This document shows, one piece after another, positions 8,720-16,555 of a DNA stretch of 64,000 nucleotides. Numbering within the stretch: position 1 is the first letter of the stretch; each line of letters opens with the position of its first letter. The position numbers were made by a program, and so were the translations under genes. The notes below the pieces were generated by a model. It saw only the letters and a list, made by a program, of their open reading frames with translations. It was not told the origin of the DNA and did not search any database. Origin of the DNA: Oscillospiraceae bacterium (lineage in GTDB: Bacteria > Bacillota > Clostridia > Oscillospirales > Acutalibacteraceae); NCBI GenBank assembly GCA_015065685.1, contig SVPU01000007.1, positions 22,543 to 86,542 of the forward strand, read 5' to 3'.

Positions 8720-10252
8720 GTGAAAATAAAGAACAGCCGTGGCCTTAGAATACCAACAAGAATTTTGGTTTCGGGCATATTGCTTGTTATACAGTTGCTT
8801 TTTATTGTCAGTGTGGCTTATAATCTCACCGCGCAATCGGCAGCTGCTTATATTATTACCATGATAATCGCCGCAATAACCGTTATAGTGATTATTAATC
8901 GCAGAGGTAACCCCGACCATAAGATAACTTGGATAGTTTTCATTCTGGTTTTCCCGCTTTTTGGAATAACTGTGTTTCTTTTGTGGGGTGGAGGAAGAGT
9001 GCTTCCGCACATAAAGAAAAAAATGCGTATTTGTGAATCGCACCATATGTCCTTTTTGGAGGATGACAGTGCGGTTATGGAAAAGCTAAAATATTATGAC
9101 CTTATACACTCTCGCCAAGCAGATTATTTAACAAGGGAATCGGGCTATCCTCTTTATGACCGCACAGCAACCGAATTTGTCTCTCCGGGAGAGGCGTTTC
9201 TCCCACGCTTGCTTGAGGAGCTGAGAGCGGCAGAAAAATATATTTTTATTGAATTTTTCATTCTCGCAGAGGGTGAAATGTGGAATCAGATATACGATAT
9301 TCTAAAAGAAAAAGCGAAGAACGGAGTGGAAATCAAAATAATTTTTGATGATTTCGGCTCGATTAAGAGACAGAATAAAAACTTTATATCTGAGCTTCGC
9401 AAAAACAACATTTCGGTTTCAATATTCAACCCCATAAACCCGATAATGAACATTTTTATGAACAATAGAAACCACCGCAAAATAGTGGTTATTGACGGCA
9501 AGGTGGCTATTACGGGCGGCATTAACATCGGGGACGAATATGTGAACTATGAAGAGCGCTTCGGTTATTGGCTTGACAGCGCAATAATCATTAAAGGCGA
9601 TGCGGTTAAAAGCTTTCTTGTAATGTTTGCTAATATGTGGGAATTCACCACGGGTAAAAAAATAAATATCCCTCTGCACGATGCTTATGCGCCCTGCTTT
9701 GAAGAGGGCTTTGTGGTGCCATATTGTGATGGCCCACTTAACAATCAGAATCCCGCCGAGGGAATATATATGCAGATTCTTTCAACCGCGCAGAAATATG
9801 TTTACATTGCAACTCCCTATCTTATAATCGATAACACAATGAAAAATATTATTCATATGGCTGCTAAATCGGGAATAGATGTGCGAATAATTGTGCCGCA
9901 CATTCCTGATAAGTGGTATGTTCACCCCGCAACACAGTATAATTATCTCGAGCTTCTTGAAGCGGGTGTTAAAATTTATGAATACACACCCGGATTTATC
10001 CATTCAAAATTATTCGTTTCCGATGATAAGGTTGCAACGGTGGGCACGGTTAATATGGATTACCGCAGCTTTGTGTTCCATTTCGAGTGCGGCGCGTGGA
10101 TTTGTGATAACAGCACAGTTCTTGATATTAAAGACCATTTTGAAGAAACTATAACAAAGTGCAAGGAAATAAAGATTGAAGAATGGAAAAAAAGACCGAT
10201 AAAAGACCGTATAAAACAAGAAATTCTTCATATTTTCGCGCCGTTTATGTAA
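8720..10252 (+). CDS. cls: cardiolipin synthase (phospholipase D family)
   Basis: A membrane enzyme joining two phosphatidylglycerol molecules into cardiolipin and glycerol. Two N-terminal membrane helices (about residues 10-60) and a PLDNc-type segment (DHKITWIVFILVFPLFG) precede two HKD motifs: one with His252 in NHRKIVVIDGK and one with His428 in HSKLFVSDDKVATVGT. Full length is 510 residues, normal for bacterial Cls. I choose GTG 8720 because AAAGGTGG lies about seven bases upstream; an in-frame GTG at 8708 overlaps that ribosome site and is less likely. The gene has its own promoter and is not obviously in an operon. Confidence 0.94.
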   Translation: MKIKNSRGLRIPTRILVSGILLVIQLLFIVSVAYNLTAQSAAAYIITMIIAAITVIVIINRRGNPDHKITWIVFILVFPLFGITVFLLWGGGRVLPHIKKKMRICESHHMSFLEDDSAVMEKLKYYDLIHSRQADYLTRESGYPLYDRTATEFVSPGEAFLPRLLEELRAAEKYIFIEFFILAEGEMWNQIYDILKEKAKNGVEIKIIFDDFGSIKRQNKNFISELRKNNISVSIFNPINPIMNIFMNNRNHRKIVVIDGKVAITGGINIGDEYVNYEERFGYWLDSAIIIKGDAVKSFLVMFANMWEFTTGKKINIPLHDAYAPCFEEGFVVPYCDGPLNNQNPAEGIYMQILSTAQKYVYIATPYLIIDNTMKNIIHMAAKSGIDVRIIVPHIPDKWYVHPATQYNYLELLEAGVKIYEYTPGFIHSKLFVSDDKVATVGTVNMDYRSFVFHFECGAWICDNSTVLDIKDHFEETITKCKEIKIEEWKKRPIKDRIKQEILHIFAPFM

Positions 10253-10259
10253 ATTTATT

Positions 10260-10288
10260 TTGACATTTTTTAAAAATGGTGTTATACT
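10260..10288 (+). promoter_or_regulatory. strong sigma-A promoter of the two-small-ORF operon
   Basis: TTGACA (10260-10265), a 17-bp spacer and TATACT (10283-10288), directly after the cls stop codon. It should drive the 49- and 37-residue ORFs. Confidence 0.75.
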
Positions 10289-10320
10289 AACTATGTTAAA
10301 GTCTGAAAGGAGTTAAACTT

Positions 10321-10470
10321 ATGAAGGGCTTTTTTAAATTTTTGGTTTCGATATTAGCGATTTTCGGAACAGTTATAGGTGCACTCGCGGTGTTTGATAA
10401 GCTATCAAACAAAAACCGCATTAAAGGGGATTATCTTGAGTGTGATATACCCGATTATGATGAAGAATAA
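10321..10470 (+). CDS. 49-residue single-pass membrane peptide
   Basis: Not recognised. ATG at 10321 is preceded by an excellent ribosome site (GAAAGGAG, about seven bases away). The peptide is one hydrophobic helix (about residues 3-25: FFKFLVSILAIFGTVIGAL), a basic stretch (DKLSNKNRIK), and an acidic tail ending DIPDYDEE. The basic residues directly after the helix suggest the tail is cytoplasmic. It is followed after 19 bp by a 37-residue ORF and they share a promoter and terminator. The good promoter, ribosome site and codon structure argue that it is real despite its size. Confidence 0.65.
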   Translation: MKGFFKFLVSILAIFGTVIGALAVFDKLSNKNRIKGDYLECDIPDYDEE

Positions 10471-10489
10471 TCTATAGGGGAGTATGTTT

Positions 10490-10603
10490 ATGAAATTCGA
10501 AATGCCTAATATGAATGTAGTTTCATTTGAATCAAAAGAAGTTATAGCGTGGATGGAAGAAGAAGGCTACGGTCCTGCTCAAAACGATTCTACAGTGATT
10601 TAA
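10490..10603 (+). CDS. 37-residue acidic peptide, possible precursor or signal peptide
   Basis: Not recognised. ATG 10490 is chosen because GGGGAG lies seven bases upstream; an ATG at 10484 is too close to that site. The peptide starts MKFEMPNMNVVSFESKEVIA and ends in a short polar tail, QNDSTVI. It has no membrane segment. Tiny proteins of the MKFE-P-x-M-x-V-x-x-F type occur widely in Clostridia as far as I recall, with no assigned function; that link is memory, not a search result. It is the second gene of a two-ORF operon closed by a strong terminator and lies beside an orphan sigma factor. Confidence 0.55.
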   Translation: MKFEMPNMNVVSFESKEVIAWMEEEGYGPAQNDSTVI

Positions 10604-10614
10604 TAATTAGATTG

Positions 10615-10650
10615 AAGCGGTGATTTGCATCTGCAAATCACCGCTTTTTT
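10615..10650. terminator. strong bidirectional terminator
   Basis: A perfect 15-bp stem, AAGCGGTGATTTGCA pairing with TGCAAATCACCGCTT across a two-base loop, followed by T6. It separates the small-ORF operon from the convergent sigma factor gene. Confidence 0.85.
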
Positions 10651-11173
10651 ATTTTTCATAAAAGTTTTTTAATGTCGATAGCGCTCGGTTTTTTATTCGG
10701 TTTATAGATTGCCTGGTGGTGCCTAACATAAAAGCAAGTTCGGTATCGCTGTAATTATATATGTACTTATAAACTATAACGAGTTTTTGTTTGTGCGAGA
10801 GTCTGCAAAGCGCATCTGCAACAAAAAAGTTCTCGAAAAGGTTGTCCTTATAAAAAACTTCGTTTTCGTAAAGTTCGGAACAAAACGAGCGGTATTTTTG
10901 GTTTTCCCTTGAAATGCTTATATATTTATTTCTGAGAGACACCGATATATACCGTGCGATACTGTCGGAAGAATATTCCGCGAATCTGTCTAACTCTATA
11001 TCATAAAGCAGTTCAATAAGAAAAAGAGTGAGTTCGGGGAGTGCATCTTCTGTATTCAGTTTCAAGGCATAGTGATTTATAAGTTTTTTGAAATTTTCAT
11101 AAATCTCACTAAAAGCACACATATCCTGTTTGCGAAAAGAAAGTATTAAACTTTTTAAGTGCCTGTTATCCAT
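10649..11173 (-). CDS. sigma-70 family factor, TcdR/UviA-like (group 5)
   Basis: A 174-residue alternative sigma factor candidate. The N-terminal part (SEIYENFKKLINHYALKLN) fits region 2, and the C-terminal part is a clear region 4 helix-turn-helix (LSHKQKLVIVYKYIYNYSD followed by TELAFMLGTTRQSINRIKNR). Length and layout resemble TcdR, BotR, TetR and UviA, which control toxin or bacteriocin genes. That similarity is from family knowledge and is not proof of the same targets; no toxin gene is in the window. ATG 11173 is chosen because AGGAGG lies seven bases upstream; a TTG at 11179 is also in frame. No anti-sigma gene is adjacent. Confidence 0.8.
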   Translation of the reverse strand: MDNRHLKSLILSFRKQDMCAFSEIYENFKKLINHYALKLNTEDALPELTLFLIELLYDIELDRFAEYSSDSIARYISVSLRNKYISISRENQKYRSFCSELYENEVFYKDNLFENFFVADALCRLSHKQKLVIVYKYIYNYSDTELAFMLGTTRQSINRIKNRALSTLKNFYEK

Positions 11174-11359
11174 TTTCAACCCTCCTTTCTTTACAGAAAG
11201 AAAAAAGCTGAAAATTTGTAAACCCTAAAGTTTTTGCGCCAGCTTTTTCAAAGTTATCGTTATTCTACATAAAATTTTGAAAAAATTGGCTTTTTTGGGA
11301 GTAAAAGGAAGAAAAAAGAGAGTAAAAACAACAATAATTACATAATTTCGGCTTAAATA

Positions 11360-11388
11360 TTGACACAATAATACAAATATTGTATAAT
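11360..11388 (+). promoter_or_regulatory. consensus promoter giving a probably leaderless transcript
   Basis: TTGACA (11360-11365), exactly 17 bp, and TATAAT (11383-11388). The start codon of the LytTR gene is at 11396, only 7 bases after the -10 box, so the predicted first transcribed base coincides with, or is next to, the ATG. Confidence 0.8.
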
Positions 11389-11395
11389 ATTTTGT

Positions 11396-12097
11396 ATGAG
11401 AATAGCAATTTGTGACCGAAATATAGAAAATCTCTTTTGGTTTAAAAATGCGATTTACCGTTATGCCGAAAAAATCAAAATAGATGTTTTAATTGAATGT
11501 TATCAATATGGTGAAGAAATGCTTGGAACAGGAGTGAGGTACAACTTAGTTTTTATCAATTATGAACTTTCGGGAATTAACGGTTTGGAAATTGCTGAAA
11601 AAATAAGAAAAACCGATGCTTACACGGCCATAATTTTTATAGGCCGCAGCACCGATTTTATTTTGGAGACCTTTAAAGTTAACCCGTTTTCTTTTTTGCT
11701 TGTGCCAACGGATGAAAAAGAATTGTTTAATATGTTAAACCAATATTTTAAAAATTCAATAAACAGTTATACGGTTTGTCTTAAAACTAAGGATTATATG
11801 CAATGTGTGAATTCTAACGAGATAGTTTATTTGGAAGCGGCTAACAAGCGGTGTTTTGTCAGTCTTGAAAAAGAAAAAATCATTTGCAATAAAACCATGG
11901 CAAGAATGTATGAAGTTTTGCCCAAGAGCCAGTTTTTAAAGATTAACCGAGCATTTATTATTAATTGCAATTATGTTAGAAAGTATAATAATGAAAATGT
12001 TTTTTTAAAGAACGGGGAATCGCTTCCGATGAGCAGAAATTATGCAAGGGAATTTAAAATGAATTTTCAGAATAATATCAATTTTATGAAAATATAA
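11396..12097 (+). CDS. LytTR-family regulator with degenerate receiver domain
   Basis: A 233-residue AgrA/VirR-type protein. Residues 1-120 have the receiver fold pattern (MRIAIC start), but key residues are changed: the acidic pair reads D7-R8, the phosphoacceptor position is Asn55 (LVFIN instead of LxFLD), and the conserved Lys before Pro104 is Val103. Residues about 130-230 form a LytTR DNA-binding domain (CVNSNEIVYLEA, SQFLKINRAFIINCNYV). It should bind DNA but probably cannot be controlled by Asp phosphorylation, and no histidine kinase is adjacent. The only consensus promoter puts transcription start at the ATG, and no ribosome site exists upstream. Confidence 0.88.
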   Translation: MRIAICDRNIENLFWFKNAIYRYAEKIKIDVLIECYQYGEEMLGTGVRYNLVFINYELSGINGLEIAEKIRKTDAYTAIIFIGRSTDFILETFKVNPFSFLLVPTDEKELFNMLNQYFKNSINSYTVCLKTKDYMQCVNSNEIVYLEAANKRCFVSLEKEKIICNKTMARMYEVLPKSQFLKINRAFIINCNYVRKYNNENVFLKNGESLPMSRNYAREFKMNFQNNINFMKI

Positions 12098-12131
12098 AAC
12101 GGAATTAAGGAAGAATTCTTAATTCCGTTTT
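12096..12131. terminator. bidirectional terminator
   Basis: AAAACGGAATTAAG pairs perfectly with CTTAATTCCGTTTT across an 8-base loop between the convergent LytTR and U32 genes. Confidence 0.85.
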
Positions 12132-12135
12132 ATCA

Positions 12136-14208
12136 TTATATGGTGCCTCTGTAGTATAGGCCCCTTGTGTAGTTGGTATTGCAGGGGTAACCGTTTTTAT
12201 AGGCTAATATTATATTCTCGACTTCTTCTTTTGTTTCATCGCAAAAATAAAGAATTAAAAAATCAAGCGGAGCCAAATCACTTTTTTTATCTGCCAACCA
12301 AATAGGTCTGCTGTTTAGCAGTTCTGAGAATCCGCTTCGGCACCGAATTCTGAATTTTTCGCCCAAGCGGTCGGTGATATAGCCCTTTTTGTTACACTTG
12401 CTGCAAGAAATTCCGTTTTTTAACGGGCAATTTTTAAATAACATAAGGGGTATATTCCCATAAGCGATAATTCCCTTGTCAATATTGCAATTGAGTTTGT
12501 TTATATTGCCAATTGTTTCTTCGGGTGAAATAACCGCAGCGGAGATTCCGAATCCCTCGGCGGTTTTAAGGCTCTCAGAGTTTGCAATGTTAAGACCTGC
12601 ATCTGCTATTATGGAAAAATCAAGGCCCTTTGCGATTTTAACTGCCGAAAGATTGCCGCAAAGAGCGTATTTGAATCCCTTGCCTTTAAATGTAGTCAAT
12701 CTTTGCTTTAGACCCTCTTCGCTTGGTATGCCACGTGGAATATCCACAATTAAATCAATGCCGTCATCAACCGATTTATTAAAATCTTTTTCGATTGGAA
12801 AGATTATTCCATCAACAAAATTTAAATTTTTGGGGATTTGCTCCGCTTCATCAACTCTTATGAAAAGTTTTTGCTTTTTGTTTTGTTGTGGCTTCTGGCT
12901 TTCCAAGCGGTATTCTGCAAAAGAAGGCTCGTGGGTTATTTCGCAACGCGCAAGACTCAGCTTTTCACATGCCTCTCTTCGCAAGGCGTTGAGCTCACTC
13001 GCCGAAACAAAAAGACCATCATCCAAATCAACCGAACCACCCTTATCAATATAAGGTGTCCCGCCGAATTTACAAATGCTATTAAGCACACTTTCATAAG
13101 TTAAGGGCTTGCTTTGAGCAAGGCTTGGAATAGTCCCCTGCGCAGTAACCGTATGGCCGCAATTATCTGAAATGGTTAAGACTATCGGCTCATCTTTCTT
13201 TATTTTTGCCTTAACACCGATTGGGACCGATTGCAGTTCGTTGCGGTATAGAGTGTGCAAAATCGGGAAGGCTTTATCGGCGGAGGTCACATCCTCCTTT
13301 GTTCTGATACCAAACATTTCTCTGCCAAGATTATTAGTGTAGTAGCCATCAGTAAAGCCTGAACGCGAAAAAACATTTTTAAGGGTTTTTTCAAGGGTTT
13401 CGTTCACTTTTCCGCTTGTTAAGGCTTCTTTACAGGAGGCAACCGCGGCGGCAACATATTCGGGGCGTTTCATTCGGCCCTCGATTTTAAAAGAACGCAC
13501 ACCCATTTCGTAGAGTTCGCCCAAATACTGTGTTAATGATAAATCTTTAAGGCTTAAATCATAACCTGTTCCGCCCTGTACTTTAAAGGGGAGTCGGCAA
13601 GGTCCTGCACAAAGACCGCGGTTGCCGCTTCGGGAACCCAAAAAGGCGGACATAAGACATTGACCCGATACACACATACATAAAGCGCCGTGAACAAAAA
13701 CCTCTACCGTGATGCCTAGCTCCTTTGCCCTTTGGCAGAAAGGAACCAGCTCTTGCTTGCTCATTTCTCTTGCCACCACAACCTGCGTGAAGCCCAATTC
13801 TTTAAGAAGCTCGAGCGCTGAGGGGGAATGAACCGACATCTGTGTTGAAGCGTGAAGCGGAAGCTCGGGGATTTTTTCGTGAAGAATCCGAGCAAGACCT
13901 AAGTCTTGAATTATAATTCCGTCAATCCCTAAATTATAGGCCTTAAGAGCCAGAGAAAACGCAGAATGCATCTCTGCATCCTTTATGAGAATATTAAGGG
14001 TTAAATAGGCCTTAACCCCTCTTATGTGGCAGTAATTTATAGCCTCTGCCAATTCATCTAGAGTGAAGTTTTGCGCATTTCTTCTGGCTGAAAAATCTTT
14101 AGCGCCAAAATAAACCGCGTTGGCACCGCTTCGCACAGCGGCGTAAAGCATATCGAAATTCCCAACAGGCGCCAAGATTTCTGCGTTTTTAAAATTCAAA
14201 TAAATCAT
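12136..14208 (-). CDS. U32 family protein (RlhA/YdcP-like) with DUF3656-type C-terminus
   Basis: A 690-residue protein starting with the U32 signature ILAPVGNFDMLYAAVRSGANAVYFG. The central stretch VHGALCMCVSGQCLMSAF and NRGLCAGPCRLPF supplies the cysteines expected to bind an Fe-S cluster in this family. A long C-terminal extension follows, and it ends in another Cys-rich part (CPLKNGISCSKCNKKG). Long U32 proteins of this type include RlhA, which hydroxylates C2501 of 23S rRNA, so an RNA-modifying role is more likely than proteolysis. ATG 14208 has AAGGA upstream. It is convergent with the LytTR gene. Confidence 0.88.
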   Translation of the reverse strand: MIYLNFKNAEILAPVGNFDMLYAAVRSGANAVYFGAKDFSARRNAQNFTLDELAEAINYCHIRGVKAYLTLNILIKDAEMHSAFSLALKAYNLGIDGIIIQDLGLARILHEKIPELPLHASTQMSVHSPSALELLKELGFTQVVVAREMSKQELVPFCQRAKELGITVEVFVHGALCMCVSGQCLMSAFLGSRSGNRGLCAGPCRLPFKVQGGTGYDLSLKDLSLTQYLGELYEMGVRSFKIEGRMKRPEYVAAAVASCKEALTSGKVNETLEKTLKNVFSRSGFTDGYYTNNLGREMFGIRTKEDVTSADKAFPILHTLYRNELQSVPIGVKAKIKKDEPIVLTISDNCGHTVTAQGTIPSLAQSKPLTYESVLNSICKFGGTPYIDKGGSVDLDDGLFVSASELNALRREACEKLSLARCEITHEPSFAEYRLESQKPQQNKKQKLFIRVDEAEQIPKNLNFVDGIIFPIEKDFNKSVDDGIDLIVDIPRGIPSEEGLKQRLTTFKGKGFKYALCGNLSAVKIAKGLDFSIIADAGLNIANSESLKTAEGFGISAAVISPEETIGNINKLNCNIDKGIIAYGNIPLMLFKNCPLKNGISCSKCNKKGYITDRLGEKFRIRCRSGFSELLNSRPIWLADKKSDLAPLDFLILYFCDETKEEVENIILAYKNGYPCNTNYTRGLYYRGTI

Positions 14209-14281
14209 TCCTTAAAAGAAATTCCATAACTATATAATACATTATTATTACAAATAATTAAAGTATTTTTTAATTGTTCAC

Positions 14282-14310
14282 TTTACAACGACGGTTCAAA
14301 TTGGTATAAT
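14282..14310 (+). promoter_or_regulatory. promoter of the phosphoglycerate-mutase-like gene
   Basis: TTTACA (14282-14287), 17-bp spacer, TATAAT (14305-14310), about 45 bp before the start codon. Confidence 0.7.
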
Positions 14311-14355
14311 TAGTGTAAAAATAAGTATTTGATTTCTTAAAAGGATGGCGAAAAA

Positions 14356-15570
14356 ATGAAATATTTAGTTTTGCTTTGCGACGGTATGTCTGATTTACCG
14401 TGCGATGCTTTAGGTGGCAAAACTCCTATGGAGTGTGCAAACAAGCCTTACATAGATTCTCTTTGCAAAAAAGCAGAGGTTGGAATGTGCAAAACTGTGG
14501 CACAGGGACTCAAGCCCGGAAGCGATGTTGCAAACCTTTCGGTTATGGGCTATGACCCAATGGAATGCTACACAGGCCGTTCACCGCTTGAAGCGGCTTC
14601 TATCGGTGTTGACCTTAAAGACAGCGATGTTGCTTTGAGATGTAACATTGTAACCCTTTCAGGCGAAGAAAATTATGAAGATAAAACAATGGTGGATTAC
14701 TGCGCAGGCGATATTTCTACTGAAGAGGCCCACGAAATTATAAAAACGGTTGAAGAAAAGCTTGGTAATGAAATTTATAAGTTTTATGGCGGAGTGAGCT
14801 ATCGCCATTGCCTTGTGGTTTCAAACGGAACAACCGAGCTTGGAACAATGACACCGCCGCATGATATCAGCGGAAGGGTTATTGGCGAATATTTAAGCCA
14901 AAATGAAAACGCGGTACCACTTATTGAGCTTATGAAAAAGAGCTATAACATACTTAAAGACCATCCCGTTAACATTAAAAGAAGAGAAAAAGGTCTTAAT
15001 GAAGCTAATTCTATTTGGCTTTGGGGCGAGGGTAGAAAACCCTCGCTTGAGAACTTTAAAGAGAAAAACGGCGTGAGCGCCTGTGTTGTAAGTGCGGTCG
15101 ACCTTCTAAAAGGCATTGGTATTTGCAGCGGAATGCAAACTCCTGAGGTTAAAGGAGCAACGGGATATCTTGACACCGATTTCGAAGCTAAAACAAAAGC
15201 GGGAATAGGGGCTTATAAAAATGGCACGGATTTGGTTTATCTTCACTTTGAAGCACCCGATGAGTGCGGGCATAGAGGAGAGCCTGAAAATAAGGTTAAG
15301 GCTATTGAATATATAGATTCACGCGCTTTAAAAATGCTGCTTGAATATTTTGAAAATTGCGGCGAGGATTACAGAATTCTTATTATGCCTGACCACCCGA
15401 CACCGCTTATCACAAAAACACATTCATCCGAGCCGGTGCCTTATTTAATTTACGATAGTTCGGATGAAAAATGCGGCCCCGACTGCTTTACTGAGGAGAG
15501 CGCCCGTGGTACTGGTGCGTTTGTTGAGCACGGACCTGACATAATGAAAAAATTGCTCAAAAAAATGTAG
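14356..15570 (+). CDS. cofactor-independent phosphoglycerate mutase-like protein (ApgM type)
   Basis: A 404-residue member of the alkaline phosphatase superfamily. The start MKYLVLLCDGMSDLP supplies a metal-binding Asp, and GSDVANLSVMGYDP the catalytic Ser/metal region typical of archaeal-type phosphoglycerate mutases. The late metal-site motifs are HFEAPDECGHRGE and IMPDHPTP. The reaction would be 3- to 2-phosphoglycerate conversion. The same family includes a subgroup proposed, from gene context elsewhere, to be a homoserine kinase; no threonine-pathway gene lies beside it here, so neither role is excluded. AAGGATGG precedes the ATG and a consensus promoter lies upstream. Confidence 0.88.
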   Translation: MKYLVLLCDGMSDLPCDALGGKTPMECANKPYIDSLCKKAEVGMCKTVAQGLKPGSDVANLSVMGYDPMECYTGRSPLEAASIGVDLKDSDVALRCNIVTLSGEENYEDKTMVDYCAGDISTEEAHEIIKTVEEKLGNEIYKFYGGVSYRHCLVVSNGTTELGTMTPPHDISGRVIGEYLSQNENAVPLIELMKKSYNILKDHPVNIKRREKGLNEANSIWLWGEGRKPSLENFKEKNGVSACVVSAVDLLKGIGICSGMQTPEVKGATGYLDTDFEAKTKAGIGAYKNGTDLVYLHFEAPDECGHRGEPENKVKAIEYIDSRALKMLLEYFENCGEDYRILIMPDHPTPLITKTHSSEPVPYLIYDSSDEKCGPDCFTEESARGTGAFVEHGPDIMKKLLKKM

Positions 15571-15619
15571 TTATGTAAACTAAGATAACCAATAAAAGTT
15601 TTCCACTTTATTAACAAAG

Positions 15620-15684
15620 TTATCCACATTTTTGGGGCATGTCCGCTGAAAAATGCGATTTTGCCGTTTCAATTCGGTGGATAA
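15620..15684. other. two opposed DnaA-box-like sites
   Basis: A perfect TTATCCACA lies at 15620-15628 and GGTGGATAA (8 of 9 to the reverse box) at 15676-15684, in a 288-bp AT-rich gap with further near matches (AGTGGGATAA, TTTCCAC). This may bind DnaA, but no dnaA, dnaN or gid-type origin context is adjacent, so it is not called an origin. Confidence 0.3.
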
Positions 15685-15807
15685 GGCGGTTATTAAGTGG
15701 GATAAAGTGTTTTGTTGTAAACCGAAAAATAAAAAAATTATGTAAATCGATTTTACAAGTTTCGACAAAAAAATTCTGGTATTTTTTTAATGTTTTTTAT
15801 GCGTTTT

Positions 15808-15829
15808 AAAGGAAAATTTTCCTTTTTTT
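15808..15829 (+). terminator. terminator-like hairpin
   Basis: AAAGGAAAA and TTTTCCTTT form an AT-rich stem followed by T4, 30 bp before the hemolysin III gene. It could end transcription from the mutase gene. Confidence 0.5.
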
Positions 15830-15858
15830 AAAGTGGCATTTTCGAGATTGGAGATTAA

Positions 15859-16539
15859 ATGAAAAGAACTAAGCTAATTGACCGCCGTTTACCCGATTAT
15901 ACGCGCGGCGAAGAGATATTTAATATGGTAACACACATAGTTGGTGGCGGGTTTGGAGTTATCGTTTGTGCGCTGTGTGTTATAAAGGCTTTTTTAAACC
16001 GAGATGCCTATCAAATCACAGCTTCTTTTATATATGGTTTTTCCATGATTGTGCTTTATACAATGTCGAGCGTGTATCACGGACTCAAGCACGAAACGGC
16101 CAAAAAAGTGATGCAAATTATTGACCATTGCGCAGTGTTTTTGCTCATCTCGGGCACCTACACGCCCATAGCATTAGTTGCGCTTCGAGAATATAACACC
16201 GCTTTGGGTTGGGTTGTATTTTCAGTTGTGTGGGGCGTTACGGCGCTTGGAGTTACACTTAATGCAATAGATTTGAAAAAATATAACATATTCTCCATAA
16301 TTTGTTATTTGGCACAGGGCTGGTGCATTGTTTTGACCGGAAAAGCGGCCATAAGTGCTATCGGCACAAAGGGATTTTTGTGGTTGCTCGGCGGTGGAAT
16401 TGCCTATACTATCGGCGCAGTGCTTTATGGTATTGCGGGCAGAAAAACTGTGAGATATATGCACTCGATTTTCCATATTTTTGTGGTTTTAGGCTCGCTT
16501 CTTCAATTTGTTGCAATTCTTTTCTTTGTATTAATTTAA
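15859..16539 (+). CDS. hemolysin III / PAQR family membrane protein
   Basis: A 226-residue protein with seven predicted membrane helices and the conserved PAQR polar residues: HIVGGGFG in the first helix region, SSVYHGLKH, DHCAVFLLISGTYTP, and a late MHSIFHIFVV. These His, Asp and Ser residues form a metal site in this superfamily. The true function of bacterial members is unsettled; the hemolysin name is historical. GGAG lies six bases before the ATG. The downstream glycosyltransferase starts 16 bp after the stop, so the two may be co-transcribed. Confidence 0.9.
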   Translation: MKRTKLIDRRLPDYTRGEEIFNMVTHIVGGGFGVIVCALCVIKAFLNRDAYQITASFIYGFSMIVLYTMSSVYHGLKHETAKKVMQIIDHCAVFLLISGTYTPIALVALREYNTALGWVVFSVVWGVTALGVTLNAIDLKKYNIFSIICYLAQGWCIVLTGKAAISAIGTKGFLWLLGGGIAYTIGAVLYGIAGRKTVRYMHSIFHIFVVLGSLLQFVAILFFVLI

Positions 16540-16555
16540 GGTGGAGGGTAAAATT

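Noticed and set aside
12476..13054. 192-codon frame opposite the U32 gene
   Set aside because: It is a shadow of the U32 gene, low in complexity and without a ribosome site or family signs.
15571..15858. Possible replication origin
   Set aside because: Only one perfect DnaA box; no dnaA, dnaN, rpmH or unwinding-element context nearby.
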